NCBI RefSeq assembly: GCF_007829885.1
Contig: NZ_VIWW01000001.1
Coordinates: 3,472,001 to 3,536,000, forward strand
DNA: 64,000 nucleotides
Direction of reading: 5' to 3'
From: Streptomyces brevispora
GTDB taxonomy: Bacteria; Actinomycetota; Actinomycetes; Streptomycetales; Streptomycetaceae
Under the pieces are notes generated by a model. That model had not been told where the DNA came from. It did no database searches and saw only the letters and a program-made list of their open reading frames with translations. Made by a program: the position numbers and the translations under genes. Of this stretch, positions 41,875-52,209 are shown one piece after another (the stretch's first letter is position 1; the number at the start of each line of letters is the position of its first letter).

Positions 41875-42042
41875 GACAGGTGCCAACAGCACGCTTGCCC
41901 GTTACATTCCCGCGCGTCCGGCGCTCCCGGGCCCGCCCGGGACAGGCCGGGCAGGTGTGGTGCGGCGTGGTGCGGCAGGGGCCGTGCGCTCAGCGGGCGT
42001 CATGGGGTCGTGCGCTCAGCGGGCGGCAGGAGCCCAGTCCGT

Positions 42043-42717
42043 TCAGCGGGCGAGCAGCTCCAGCTCCGTCAGCAGGTTGTGCCGGGCCCTCGGCTCCCAC
42101 ACGTCCGCCCCGTGCGGCGTACGGAACAGCCGCGGCAGCCCCAGAAGCTGCCGCAGCACGGCCGCCCGGCCCTCCCGGAACGCCTCGTCGGGCACGAAGC
42201 CGTACTCCTCGCGCACCTGGGCCGCGTACTGCGCGTACTCCTTCGGCGACGCCGCCAGGATCGCCAGGTCCGCGTCGCACAGCACCTCGCCGTTGGTGTC
42301 GCCGTCGGCCGGATCGTGCGAGACCGTGAGCCGGACCAGCCGGGCGACCTCGGCGGCGGTCCCGGCGGGCACCCCGGCCTCCGGCAGTGCGCGTTCGGCG
42401 AGGACGGCGCTGCGCTCCTCGTTCTCGGAGCGGTCGGGGCGGTAGACCGCGTCGTGGAACCAGGCGGCGAGCCGTACGGCGTCCGGGTCCGCGGCATGGC
42501 CGGCCAGCGTGTCGATGTGGTCGAGGACCGCGGTCAGGTGCGCGGTGGTGTGGTAGCGCCGCTGGCGTTCCGCCCAGCGTTCCAGGAGGTTGTCCGCGTA
42601 CGGCAACGGGTCCGGGCCTTCGGCGTCGCCCCGGGCCGCGACGAGACAGTCGCGCCAGCGGCGGCGGAGCACGTCATCGGGGCTGCTGCGGCGGGCCCGG
42701 GCGGTTTCGTCGTCCAT
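42043..42717 (-). CDS. Predicted metal-dependent HD-superfamily phosphohydrolase
   Basis: 224 residues. The metal ligands appear as RRYHTTAHLTAVLDHID (His) and AAWFHDAVYRPDRSENEE (the HD pair), and later LTVSHDP and LCDADLAILA (distal His/Asp), as in the predicted HD phosphohydrolases that follow a YHN/HL pattern. Substrate unknown, possibly a nucleotide. ATG 42717 faces the mycothiol-enzyme gene divergently across about 100 bp. Its 3' side holds copies of GTGCGCTCAGCGGGCG near 41985 and 42010. Confidence 0.8.
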   Translation of the reverse strand: MDDETARARRSSPDDVLRRRWRDCLVAARGDAEGPDPLPYADNLLERWAERQRRYHTTAHLTAVLDHIDTLAGHAADPDAVRLAAWFHDAVYRPDRSENEERSAVLAERALPEAGVPAGTAAEVARLVRLTVSHDPADGDTNGEVLCDADLAILAASPKEYAQYAAQVREEYGFVPDEAFREGRAAVLRQLLGLPRLFRTPHGADVWEPRARHNLLTELELLAR

Positions 42718-42819
42718 GCCTGTGAGGTTACGACCTCACCCGTGATCGGCGGCGGGATCAAGGACCGCGGGTTCGCCGAAGGCCAAGTCCGACGGAGGTC
42801 GGGATGGTTGGCTGGGGGC

Positions 42820-43473
42820 ATGGCTGACGAGCGCGATCCCGAACTGCCCGGTCTCCTCCTGCGCACCGAGCGAGACACCCTCCTGCCGCTGCTGCGGTCC
42901 GCCGCCGGGAGCGATTTCGGCCTGCGCACCGCGTGTCCCGGCTGGACGGTGCGCGATCTCCTCGCGCACTGCGGTTCCGTGCTGAACCGGGTGGTGGAGC
43001 GCCGGTTCGGGCCGGACGTGTTCAGCCCCGAGTGCAACGACCGCGACATCGCCGAGCGCGCCGACTGGACGGACACGCAGGTGGTGGACGAGCTGGAGTG
43101 GGGGATGGCCGAGGCCGGTACCTCCATCGCCAAGGCGGGCGGGGTGCTGGACGCGGTCGCACTGGGGGAGTGGATCCACGCGGGGGACGTGCGCGAGGCA
43201 TGGGGCCTCGAAGGGGCCTACCAGGGCGCCGGACTGACACACGCGCTCACCCTCCTCGCCCCGTTCACCCGGCACCACAGGACGCCGCTGCTGGTCGCGC
43301 GGCTGGAGGACAGCGGCGAGGAGCTGACCATCGGGACCCCGCACGAGGGTCGGGCCCCCGGACGGTACCGGGGGGACGGCGCGACGTTGATCCGGCTCTG
43401 TGCGGGCCGGTCGCTGGTGGGGACGCGGTACGAGCTGGAGGGCGTGAAGGAGAGCGAACTGTTCGTCTTCTGA
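42820..43473 (+). CDS. Maleylpyruvate-isomerase-family mycothiol-dependent enzyme
   Basis: 217 residues. The MDMPI N-terminal domain is clear: RTERDTLLPLLRSAAGSDFG, then the signature TACPGWTVRDLLAHCGSVLN with a metal-binding His; EWIHAGDVREAWG supplies the second His pair. The C-terminal part ends ELEGVKESELFVF. Such actinobacterial enzymes use mycothiol for transfer or isomerisation reactions; substrate unknown. ATG 42820 is chosen because the family motif begins about 40 residues later; GCTGGGGG lies upstream. Confidence 0.85.
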   Translation: MADERDPELPGLLLRTERDTLLPLLRSAAGSDFGLRTACPGWTVRDLLAHCGSVLNRVVERRFGPDVFSPECNDRDIAERADWTDTQVVDELEWGMAEAGTSIAKAGGVLDAVALGEWIHAGDVREAWGLEGAYQGAGLTHALTLLAPFTRHHRTPLLVARLEDSGEELTIGTPHEGRAPGRYRGDGATLIRLCAGRSLVGTRYELEGVKESELFVF

Positions 43474-43585
43474 CGCGCTGTCCTCTCTCTGCCGAGCGGG
43501 CGCGCGGAATTCTGCCGAGCGCGGGCGCGGACGTGTGGACGACCGCGCCCGCGAAGGCGCTAACGTGCGCTTCGTGACGAATCCG

Positions 43586-44376
43586 ATGAATCCTGCGGAC
43601 CGGGGGGACGAGCCGGCCGCGGCGGCTCCCATGGATCTCAACGCCGATCTCGGCGAGGGGTTCGGGCGCTGGTCGCTCACCGACGACGAGGCGCTCCTCG
43701 CGTGCGTGACCAGCGCCAACGTGGCGTGCGGCTTCCACGCGGGGGACCCCTCGGTGATGCGGCGGGTCTGCGACACCGCGGCCGCCCGGGGCGTACGGAT
43801 CGGCGCGCAGGTCTCGTACCGCGATCTGGCGGGCTTCGGGCGCCGCTCCATGGATGTGCCGGCCGACGAGCTGGCCGCCGAAGTGGCTTACCAGATCGGT
43901 GCGTTGAGAGTGTTCGCCGAGGCGGCCGGTACCACCGTCTCGTACGTCAAACCGCATGGCGCCCTCTACAACCGCGCGGTCCGCGACGACAAGCAGGCGG
44001 CGGCGGTGATCGAGGGCGTCCGGCTGGCGGGCGGTGACCTGGCCGTTCTCGGACTGCCCGGCTCCCGGCTGCTCGTACGGGCCGCCGAGGCGGGGCTGGT
44101 CGCGGTCGAGGAGGCGTTCGCCGACCGCGCGTACACCCCGCAGGGCACGCTCGTGCCGCGCGTCGAGCCGGGCGCCGTCGTGCACGACGGGGACGAGGTC
44201 GTGCGCCGCAGTGTCGGAATCGCGGTCGACCGGCGCGTGATCGCCGCCGACGGCGAACGGATCGCGGTCGCGGCCCGGTCCCTGTGCGTCCACGGCGACA
44301 CTCCCGGAGCGGCGGTGCTCGCCCACCGGGTGCGGGCCGCACTGGAAGAGGCGGGCGTCGTGGTGCGGGCGTTCGC

Positions 44377-44380
<4 letters not shown>
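43586..44380 (+). CDS. pxpA: 5-oxoprolinase subunit PxpA (LamB/YcsF family)
   Basis: 264 residues from ATG 43586. The family start DLNADLGEGFGRW occurs at about residue 17; ACGFHAGDPSVMRRVC and SYVKPHGALYNRAV carry conserved metal or substrate residues, and the protein ends in the usual VRAALEEAGVVVRAF. With PxpB and PxpC it opens 5-oxoproline to glutamate using ATP. Upstream starts (43535, 43574) and a downstream ATG at 43631 are possible, because the first 15 residues are not conserved. Its stop overlaps the pxpB start as GTGA. Confidence 0.9.
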
Positions 44381-45173
<793 letters not shown>

Positions 45174-45177
<4 letters not shown>

Positions 45178-46040
45178 GCGCGGGGATCGAGGTCGTCCGT
45201 GCCGGGGCCCTGACCACCGTGCAGGACGAGGGGCGGTTCGGCCACGCGCACCTGGGGGTGGGGCGGGCGGGCGCCCTGGACGCACCGTCCGCCCGGCTCG
45301 CCAACCGGCTGGCCGGCAACCCCGTCACCGCGGCCCTCCTGGAGACGACCGCCACCGGCTGCGCGGTCCGCCCGGGCCGTGCGGTGCGCGTGGTCGTCGG
45401 CGGCGCCCCCTGCCGGGTGACGGTGGACGGGCGGCCGGTGGCGTGGGGCGCCGCGGTGCGCGTACCGGCGGGCGCGGTGCTGGACGCCGGGCCGGCGGCG
45501 TACGGGCTGCGCGGCTACCTGGCGTTCTCGGGCGGCCTGGAACCGGAGCCGGTGCTCGGGAGCCGGTCCGCCGATCTGCTCTCCGGGCTGGGGCCGGCGC
45601 CCCTGCGTGACGGCGACGTGCTGCCGCTGGGCCCGCCCGCGCCGGTTGGCGCCCCGTACGCCGGGGCGGTGCCGTGGCCGGGGGTGCCCGACGAGCTCGT
45701 GCTCCCGGTGCGCTTCGGCCCCCGCCACACCTGGTTCACGCCCGCGGCCCTGCGCACGCTCACCACCGCGGCGTACCGCGTCTCCCCGCACAGCAACCGC
45801 ATCGGCCTGCGCACCGAGGGCCCGGCGCTGGAGCGCGCCCGGCAGGGCGAACTGCCCAGCGAGGGCATGGTGCTGGGTGCGATCCAGGTCCCCCCGGACG
45901 GCCGCCCGGTGGTGTTCCTGAACGACCACCCGACGACGGGCGGCTACCCGGTGGTGGGCGTCGTCCCGGAACCCGCGCTGGCGGCGGCGGCCCGGGTGGT
46001 GGCGGGGACGGTGGTGCGGTTCGTGCTCGGCGTGAGGTGA
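45174..46040 (+). CDS. pxpC: 5-oxoprolinase subunit PxpC
   Basis: 288 residues of the KipA/PxpC (biotin-dependent carboxyltransferase-like) family: IEVVRAGALTTVQDEGRFGH, GVGRAGALDAPSARLANRL, YLAFSGGLEPEPVLGSRS and the C-terminal GMVLGAIQVPPDGRPVVFLN with HPTTGGYPVVGVV. It pairs with PxpB in the cleavage half of 5-oxoprolinase. GTG 45174 overlaps the pxpB stop as GTGA. A relative, urea-amidolyase-like subunit, is excluded by the linked pxpA. Confidence 0.92.
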
Positions 46041-46056
46041 TCGGCCAGGACGCTCC

Positions 46057-46599
46057 TCAGGTCACGGCGGGCAGCCCGAAACGGTCGGTGATGATCCGTA
46101 TCGTCACAGCGCCGTCGGCGTTGAACGACGGGTCGGCGTCGTACGCCGGGGTCTCCCGGCCGACGATCCCGGCGTCCAGCAACTCCCGTACCAGCAGGTC
46201 GCCGCTGCGACGCGACTCGCGGCGCCGCCCGACGTTGAAGTACGTCTTGTTGAACCCGCCCCGGCTGTGGGAGAAGTTGAACGGGTGCTCGTCGCAATGC
46301 GGGATCGCGTAGTTCTGCCCGTGCGGGCACTCGCACGCGGGGGTGGAGGCCAGGAACACCGTCTCCACGCGATCGGGCCCGCCGAACCGTTCCGCGTAAC
46401 GGAAACCGGTGATGTCGCGTGCCAGATCCATGACCGCCCGCCCGCTCAGGGCGGTCGCGTCATGCGTCACCCAGGACCAGCCGTTCGACTCGCCCGCGGT
46501 GCGGACGGGACACCTCGCCTCCGTGAAGACGTCGACGAGGGTCGGCAGGTCCAGGCCTCTGGCATAGGTGACGAACGTGTTCGGGGCGATCGCGTTCAC
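46057..46599 (-). CDS. DUF6461-like protein, second of a tandem pair
   Basis: 180 residues beginning NAIAPNTFVTYARGLDLPTL, then NGWSWVTHDATALSG, and a C-terminal segment with a Cys/His-rich loop (CECPHGQNYAIPHCDEH) not seen in its upstream paralogue. The shared layout with the preceding gene (ARGLxxxTL, GWxWxxHD near residues 35-50) indicates an old tandem duplication. Function unknown; such proteins in streptomycetes are assigned to DUF6461 as far as I recall. GTG 46599 overlaps the preceding stop (GTGA). Confidence 0.65.
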   Translation of the reverse strand: MNAIAPNTFVTYARGLDLPTLVDVFTEARCPVRTAGESNGWSWVTHDATALSGRAVMDLARDITGFRYAERFGGPDRVETVFLASTPACECPHGQNYAIPHCDEHPFNFSHSRGGFNKTYFNVGRRRESRRSGDLLVRELLDAGIVGRETPAYDADPSFNADGAVTIRIITDRFGLPAVT

Positions 46600-47144
46600 T
46601 TGGCCGTCACCTCGAGGGAGAGCGGGGGCGACGGCAGGGCGAAGCAGTCCGCCAGCGCCTTCACCAGCCGGTCGTCCGCGTCGTCCTCGTGGTCGAGGCA
46701 GTCGTGGCCGTCTTCCGTCTTCCACTTGTCGCACTCCGCCCCGGGGCCGATGAGGTTCGCGGCGAGGAGCTCGGCCGATATGTGGTCGGGGTTGTCGCCC
46801 AGTCGCTGCCCGATGTCCTCGAAGCTGAAGTGCAGGGTGGTACGGCCGCTGCGGAGGTAAGTGAAGTTGGGCCCGTGCGCCTTGGCACTGCACGGCTCGG
46901 TCTCGAACACGATGACCTCGGTGCCCTCCGGGCAGATGCTCCGGTAGTCGACCGGGTCGTAGTCCTCGGTCCCCTCCTCGAACATGTCGTGTACCGCCCA
47001 GGCCCAGCCGCCCGCCTCACCGTGGGCGAGCGGCTCGCGGTGCAGTCCGCGAAGGCCCTCGACCAGTGTGTCGGCGGACAGCCCGCGGGCGAGGACGAGG
47101 TTCACCTCGTGGCCGGGAAACGAATCGTGCATCCAGCTGATCAT
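46596..47144 (-). CDS. DUF6461-like protein, first of a tandem pair
   Basis: 182 residues: HEVNLVLARGLSADTLVEGL, GGWAWAVHDMFEEGTED, EVIVFETEPCSAKAHGPNFT, and an acidic, Cys-containing C-terminal part (ECDKWKTEDGHDCLDHEDDA). Same fold pattern as the next gene, with which it is coupled by a GTGA overlap. No catalytic motif is visible. The start at ATG 47144 leaves a 16-residue lead before the conserved part and fits the family. Confidence 0.65.
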   Translation of the reverse strand: MISWMHDSFPGHEVNLVLARGLSADTLVEGLRGLHREPLAHGEAGGWAWAVHDMFEEGTEDYDPVDYRSICPEGTEVIVFETEPCSAKAHGPNFTYLRSGRTTLHFSFEDIGQRLGDNPDHISAELLAANLIGPGAECDKWKTEDGHDCLDHEDDADDRLVKALADCFALPSPPLSLEVTAK

Positions 47145-47269
47145 GCCGGAACCCTAAACTCAGCCACTGACAACGGGCTTGCTCGGCAGCCCCGTTCGAG
47201 GAGAGAAGAGCGCGTTGCGTGTGGCCCCCGCTCGAAGGGGGAGAGCCATGGTGCGCGGATACGCCGACA

Positions 47270-47316
47270 GGCGGCCGGAGGCCCGGCTCCCCGGAGGGAG
47301 CCCGGCTCCGGCCGCC
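47270..47316 (-). terminator. Probable copA terminator
   Basis: GGCGGCCGGAG pairs with CTCCGGCCGCC around an inner GGCTCCC/GGGAGCC stem, 24 bp after the copA stop. Confidence 0.65.
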
Positions 47317-47339
47317 CGCGGGCGGGGACGCGCAGTCGG

Positions 47340-49625
47340 TCACACCCCGGCCTTGAACCCCCGCAGCCGCAGTGAGTTGCCGACCACGAAGACCGATGAG
47401 AACGCCATCGCCGCACCCGCGATCATCGGGTTCAGCAGCCCCGCCGCGGCCAGCGGGAGGGCGGCCACGTTGTAGGCGAAGGCCCAGAACAGGTTCGTCC
47501 GGATGGTGCCGAGGGTCTTCCGCGACAGCCGGATCGCGTCGGCAGCGGCCCGCAGGTCCCCCCGGACCAGGGTCAGGTCGCCGGCCTCGATCGCCGCGTC
47601 CGTACCGGTGCCCATCGCGAGGCCCAGGTCGGCCTGGGCGAGGGCGGCCGCGTCGTTCACGCCGTCGCCGACCATCGCGACCGAACGGCCCTCGGCCTGG
47701 AGGCGCTTGACGACGTCGACCTTGTCCTCCGGCATGACCTCCGCGTACACCTCGTCGATCCCGACCTCGGCCGCGACCGATTCCGCCACCGCCCGGTTGT
47801 CACCGGTCAGCAGGATCGGCGTCAGGCCGAGTGCGCGGAGCCGCTTGATCGCCTCGGCGCTGGTGTCCTTCACCGCGTCGGCCACCTCCAGGACCGCACG
47901 CGCCTCGCCGTCCCAGGCGACCGTGATCGCCGTGCGGCCCGCGGTCTCCGCTTCGGCCTTCCGGCGCGCCAGCTCCGCGGGGAGGTGGATCTCCCACTCG
48001 GCCAGCAACTGCTCACGGCCCACGAGGACCGCGTGGCCCTCGACGACGCCCTGGACGCCGAGGCCCGGGATGTTGGCGAAGTCCTCGGGGGTGGGGAGGG
48101 GGGCGGTGATGCGTTCGGTGGCTCCGGTGGCGACGGCCTGTGCGATGGGGTGTTCGGAGGCGTGTTCCAGGGCGCCGGCGAGGCGCAGTACGTCGGTTTC
48201 CGTGGTGCCGGGGGTGGTGTGGACGGTCCGGAGGGTCATCTTGCCGGTGGTGACGGTGCCGGTCTTGTCGAGGACGATCGTGTCGACGCGGCGGGTGGTC
48301 TCCAGGACTTCGGGGCCCTTGATGAGGATGCCGAGCTGGGCGCCGCGTCCGGTGCCGACCATGAGGGCGGTGGGCGTGGCGAGGCCGAGGGCGCACGGGC
48401 AGGCGATGATCAGTACGGCGACGGCAGCGGTGAACGCGGCCGTCAGCCCCGAGCCGTTGCCGAGCCAGAAGCCGAGCGTGCCGAGCGCGAGCGCGATCAC
48501 GACGGGGACGAACACCGCCGAGATCCGGTCGGCGAGGCGCTGGGCCGCCGCCTTGCCGTTCTGCGCGTCCTCGACCAGCTTCGCCATCCGGGCCAGCTGG
48601 GTGTCGGCGCCGATCCGGGTCGCCTCGACGACGATCCGGCCGCCGGCGTTGAGCGTGGCGCCGGTCACCGGGTCGCCGACGCCGACCTCGACGGGGACCG
48701 ACTCACCGGTGAGCATGGACGCGTCCACCGCCGAGCTGCCCTCGACGACGGTGCCGTCGGTGGCGATCTTCTCGCCGGGCCGGACCAGGAAACGGTCCCC
48801 GACCTGGAGGTCCGCCGTTTCCACGGTCACCTCGCGGCCGTTGCGCAGGACGGTCACCTCCTTGGCGCCCAGTTCGAGCAGGGCCTTCAGCGCCGCGCCC
48901 GCCTTCCGCTTGGAACGGGCCTCGAAGTAGCGCCCGGCCAGGATGAACGCGGTGACTCCGGCGGCGGCCTCGAGATAGATGTTCCCGGCGCCGTCGCTGC
49001 GGCCGATGGTCAGCTCGAAGGGGTGCGTCATGCCGGTCATTCCGGCGGTGCCGAAGAAGAGCGCCCACACCGACCACAGGAACGCGGCCGAGGTGCCGAC
49101 CGAGATCAGGGTGTCCATGGTGGCCGCGCCGTGCCGGGCGTTGGTCCACGCGGCACGGTGGAAGGGCCAGCCGGCATACGTGACGACGGGCGCGGTGAGC
49201 GTCAGCGAGAGCCACTGCCAGTTGTCGAACTGGAGCACCGGGATCATCGCCATCGCGATCACCGGCACCGCGAGCAGGACCGCCGTGATCAGCCGCTGCC
49301 GCAGCGGGCGGAGCTCGTCCTCCTCGGTGGCCGCGGACTCGGCGGGTGTGTCGCCGCGACGTACCGGCGGAGCGGGCTCGTGCGCGCTGTAGCCGGTCTT
49401 CTCGACGGTGGCGATCAGGTCCTGCACGGAGACGTCCTCGCCCCGGTAGCTGACCCGCGCCTTCTCGGTGGCGTAGTTGACGGTGGCCTCGACCCCGTCC
49501 ATTCGGTTGAGCTTCTTCTCGATACGGGCCGCGCACGATGCGCAGGTCATCCCGCTGATGGCGAGCTCGACCTCTGCGGCGCCGGTACCGGTGGTACCAG
49601 TGGTGGCTGCGGTCTGCGCGGACAC
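47340..49625 (-). CDS. copA: Copper-exporting P1B-type ATPase CopA
   Basis: 761 residues. One N-terminal heavy-metal domain has [18 protein letters not shown]; six core helices follow with the ion-channel motif [12 protein letters not shown]; the phosphorylation loop [14 protein letters not shown], the nucleotide-site SEHPIAQAV and the hinge [18 protein letters not shown] are intact. The C-terminal [15 protein letters not shown] with [18 protein letters not shown] is the Cu(I) helix 7/8 pattern. It pumps Cu(I) out of the cytosol. GTG 49625 is preceded by GAGGAGG. A CsoR-type box lies 28 bp upstream. No copZ or csoR is adjacent, though a cutC gene is divergent. Confidence 0.95.
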   Translation of the reverse strand: MSAQTAATTGTTGTGAAEVELAISGMTCASCAARIEKKLNRMDGVEATVNYATEKARVSYRGEDVSVQDLIATVEKTGYSAHEPAPPVRRGDTPAESAATEEDELRPLRQRLITAVLLAVPVIAMAMIPVLQFDNWQWLSLTLTAPVVTYAGWPFHRAAWTNARHGAATMDTLISVGTSAAFLWSVWALFFGTAGMTGMTHPFELTIGRSDGAGNIYLEAAAGVTAFILAGRYFEARSKRKAGAALKALLELGAKEVTVLRNGREVTVETADLQVGDRFLVRPGEKIATDGTVVEGSSAVDASMLTGESVPVEVGVGDPVTGATLNAGGRIVVEATRIGADTQLARMAKLVEDAQNGKAAAQRLADRISAVFVPVVIALALGTLGFWLGNGSGLTAAFTAAVAVLIIACPCALGLATPTALMVGTGRGAQLGILIKGPEVLETTRRVDTIVLDKTGTVTTGKMTLRTVHTTPGTTETDVLRLAGALEHASEHPIAQAVATGATERITAPLPTPEDFANIPGLGVQGVVEGHAVLVGREQLLAEWEIHLPAELARRKAEAETAGRTAITVAWDGEARAVLEVADAVKDTSAEAIKRLRALGLTPILLTGDNRAVAESVAAEVGIDEVYAEVMPEDKVDVVKRLQAEGRSVAMVGDGVNDAAALAQADLGLAMGTGTDAAIEAGDLTLVRGDLRAAADAIRLSRKTLGTIRTNLFWAFAYNVAALPLAAAGLLNPMIAGAAMAFSSVFVVGNSLRLRGFKAGV

Positions 49626-49652
49626 TGGGCCTCCTCGGTCGTTGGATCGTTT

Positions 49653-49669
49653 ATACCCCTAGGGGGTAT
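49653..49669. promoter_or_regulatory. CsoR-type copper operator
   Basis: ATACCCC-TAG-GGGGTAT, a perfect palindrome of the CsoR form, 28 bp before copA. Two further half-sites (TATACCCCC at 49687 and ACCCCTATA at 49696) lie just beyond, in an AT-rich promoter stretch. Confidence 0.8.
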
Positions 49670-49876
49670 GCAGTGCTGATTCAGGTATACCCCCTACCCC
49701 TATAAAAAAGCAAGAGTGATCCATCGTGGATGCGCGGATTCCGGGCGTTCGGTCGCCCGGCATGCGTCTGACCTCGCGTATCTTCACGTGCGCGTGAGGC
49801 TGTGCCCTTGGCCGCCCGACCCGTAGGCTGGCCATTGGACTAGACCTATAGCTGCTTCCTGGAGGATTGGGTTCCC

Positions 49877-50566
49877 ATGAGCAACCGTGCAGTCCTGGAG
49901 GTGATCGCTCTCGACGCGGAGGACGCGGTCGCTGCCCAGGCGGGTGGTGCGGACCGGCTTGAGCTGGTCACCGACATGGCGGCGGACGGCCTCACCCCGT
50001 CCCGTGCGACCTTCGCGGCGATCCGCGCCGCGGTGGACATCCCCCTGCGGGTGATGCTCAGAGTGGCGGACGGCTTCGCGGCCGGTGACATCGATGTACT
50101 CGTGACCAGGGCGCGCGAGCTGCGGTCGGAGGGCGCGGACGAATTCGTGTTCGGCTTCCTGGACGCGGACGGCCGCCCCGATCTCGTCGCGGTCGAGCGG
50201 ATCATCGCCGAGCTGGACGGCTGCCACTGGACGTTCCACCGCGCGATCGACCGCGCCGCCGACCGGGACGCCCTGCGCAAGTCCCTCGCGGACCTTCCGG
50301 GCCTGGACACGTATCTCACCGCGGGCTCGGCGGCCGGGGTGGACGACGGCATCCCCACGCTGCTGGTCGAGGCGGCCCGCAAGGGGGAGCCGGGGTACGA
50401 GCAGCAGATCCTCGTCGGTGGCGGGCTGCGGCTCAGCCACCTGCCGGAACTGCTGGAGGCGGGCATCGACGCCGTCCACATCGGCGGTGCGGCGCGGCCC
50501 GGCGGGTGGTCGGGACCGGTGGACGCGGCGGCGGTACGGGAGTGGCGGGACGTGCTCGACGCGTAG
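49877..50566 (+). CDS. cutC: CutC-family copper homeostasis protein
   Basis: 229 residues of the CutC TIM-barrel fold: LEVIALDAEDAVAAQAGGAD, VTDMAADGLTPSRATFAAIR, DEFVFGFLDADGRPD, WTFHRAIDRAADRD, and LVGGGLRLSHLPELLEAGID with HIGGAARPGGW near the end. The protein has been linked to copper tolerance, but evidence for direct copper binding is mixed. It is divergent from copA across 250 bp and a CsoR-type box. A ribosome site (TGGAGGATT) precedes ATG 49877. A 19-bp hairpin terminates it. Confidence 0.88.
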   Translation: MSNRAVLEVIALDAEDAVAAQAGGADRLELVTDMAADGLTPSRATFAAIRAAVDIPLRVMLRVADGFAAGDIDVLVTRARELRSEGADEFVFGFLDADGRPDLVAVERIIAELDGCHWTFHRAIDRAADRDALRKSLADLPGLDTYLTAGSAAGVDDGIPTLLVEAARKGEPGYEQQILVGGGLRLSHLPELLEAGIDAVHIGGAARPGGWSGPVDAAAVREWRDVLDA

Positions 50567-50594
50567 GCGGTCGAGAGCCTGCGTTGCAGGCGTT

Positions 50595-50639
50595 ACGGGC
50601 GGGGCGGGATGCCAGGTGACGGCATCCCGCCCCGCCCGT
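50595..50639 (+). terminator. cutC terminator
   Basis: A 19-bp perfect stem (ACGGGCGGGGCGGGATGCC and complement) with a 7-nt loop, 28 bp after the stop. Confidence 0.9.
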
Positions 50640-50721
50640 TGTCGTGCCCGGCGGCGACTCCGCGAAACTATGGAGCGGCGGCCGCCCTCGGTGGTCGCGA
50701 GGGTTCCGGCGCTGCGGGCGC

Positions 50722-51870
50722 CTACAGCTGGGTCGTGGCAGTGGGGGTCCGGCCGCTCTGGGCCTGCCCGGCGCGCTCGGTGAGCATCGTCAGCAGGGCA
50801 TTCAGCACCTGGGTGTCCGGTTGCTGGGAGCTGCCGCCGTAGGCGACACGGGCCACGATGGTGCCCACCCGGATCACGGCCCCTTCCGTCAGGACCGTGT
50901 GACCCGCCGAATCGTCCTGGGCGGTGAATCCGGTGCTTTGGTCGGCCACCGGGGTGATCGGCATCGTCGTCGTGCCGTCGAGATGCAGCGCTATGCCGGC
51001 GACGGCCCTGTAGCCGGCCTCGGCTGTGCCGACACTGTCGTAGGCGTACACGCGGAACTCGGCCTGCGCCTCGCCCGTGGAGTCACCGAACCTGGCGCGG
51101 CCGTGGTGGATCTGGCCCCGACAGCCTTCTTCTCCCTCGGCGCAAGGGGAGTTGTCGACTCCGAGGCCTTCGCTGCTGGAGTCGGATCCGGGAGCGAATG
51201 ACCAGTCGTCCGGCAGGCTCGTCGGCTCAGGGAAGATCGCCTTGAAGTGTTCGACGTCCTTGATCGCTGCGGTCTTGTCCCCTCCGGTCGCGCCCTCATC
51301 GCCCTGCGACGGTTCGGCGCCGGAGCCCGTGCGCGAGCCGTTCGAACCGGACGACGGGGTGGCGGCCTTCGCGTCGTCGTCCGGGCCCAGCGTGTGAATC
51401 ACGCCGTACATGCCGAAGACCAGCAGGGCCACCACGGCCAGGACGAGGGCGGCCAGCGCCACCTGGTTGCCGGGCGTCCTGTTCAGGGTGACCGGCCCGA
51501 TCGTGATCGTGCTCTTCTTGACCGCGCCGCCGATGCTGATGGTGTTGATGTCCCCCGCCGACTGCACGGCGGTCAGGCGCAGGGCCTCCTGAACCTGCCG
51601 GGCGAAGCCGGGGTCGGCGGCGAGCGCGGCCGTGAGCTGGGCGAGGACCTGGTCATCGGCTCCGGCCGCGGCCGGATCCCCGTCGAGCTGGTCCAGAGCC
51701 GCCCTCCCCTCCTCGGCCGCGCCCAGGCGTTCGCGTACCAGGCGGCGCACTTCCGCGACTGCCGCACTGCTGAACTCACTGCCCACCGCGTTCGTCAGCC
51801 CGGTGATCATCGGCATGACCAACGCGCCGAGTTCCTCTGCTCCCACGCCCGCCCCCATGTGTCGACGCAT
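50722..51870 (-). CDS. Membrane protein with extracytoplasmic C-terminal domain, unknown function
   Basis: 382 residues. An N-terminal helical cytoplasmic domain (AAVAEVRRLVRERLGAAEEG, about residues 35-110) leads to GDINTISIGGAVKKSTITIG, a beta-segment seen in some effector-associated proteins; one membrane helix (VALAALVLAVVALLVFGMYG, about 136-155) is followed by an acidic Ser/Gly linker and a folded external domain with four Cys (CAEGEEGC) and two strands FRVYAYDSVGTAEAGY and GTIVARVAYGGSSQ. I recognise no named family. ATG 51870 or 51858 are the candidate starts, without a strong ribosome site. It is monocistronic. Confidence 0.6.
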   Translation of the reverse strand: MRRHMGAGVGAEELGALVMPMITGLTNAVGSEFSSAAVAEVRRLVRERLGAAEEGRAALDQLDGDPAAAGADDQVLAQLTAALAADPGFARQVQEALRLTAVQSAGDINTISIGGAVKKSTITIGPVTLNRTPGNQVALAALVLAVVALLVFGMYGVIHTLGPDDDAKAATPSSGSNGSRTGSGAEPSQGDEGATGGDKTAAIKDVEHFKAIFPEPTSLPDDWSFAPGSDSSSEGLGVDNSPCAEGEEGCRGQIHHGRARFGDSTGEAQAEFRVYAYDSVGTAEAGYRAVAGIALHLDGTTTMPITPVADQSTGFTAQDDSAGHTVLTEGAVIRVGTIVARVAYGGSSQQPDTQVLNALLTMLTERAGQAQSGRTPTATTQL

Positions 51871-52026
51871 CGATCAACTCGCGTCCCAAGTATGGGTGTT
51901 GACGAATTGAGCGGCGCCGGAAACGCGTGAGGAGGCGCGGGGCCCGCCCGGGGGCGGTTCCACAGGCTGGTGCTGTCATGACCCTGGTGCAACGAACGCC
52001 CCGGCCTCCACAATGAATCAGCGATG

Positions 52027-52040
52027 TGGGAACGCTCCCA
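52027..52040. promoter_or_regulatory. CebR box 1
   Basis: TGGGAACGCTCCCA differs by one base from the CebR operator TGGGAGCGCTCCCA. Confidence 0.8.
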
Positions 52041-52070
52041 CTGCGTCTCCCTAGCTCTGTCCATCACGTA

Positions 52071-52084
52071 TGGGAGCGTTCCCA
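52071..52084. promoter_or_regulatory. CebR box 2
   Basis: TGGGAGCGTTCCCA differs by one base from the consensus and lies 44 bp from box 1, 126 bp before the cellulase start. Paired boxes permit cooperative repression lifted by cello-oligosaccharides. Confidence 0.8.
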
Positions 52085-52110
52085 CCGTATTCTGCCGCGC
52101 GCCCGCCCCG

Positions 52111-52174
52111 CTCCTCCGCACCGTCGCTCCTCCGCACCGTCGCTCCTCCGCACCGTCGCTCCTCCGCACCGTCG
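52111..52174 (+). repeat. Four perfect 16-bp tandem repeats in the cellulase leader
   Basis: CTCCTCCGCACCGTCG occurs four times without change, ending 36 bp before the GTG start. Confidence 0.95.
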
Positions 52175-52209
52175 CTCCACTGCCGCCGCCCCCTACCGAA
52201 AGGCCCCCG

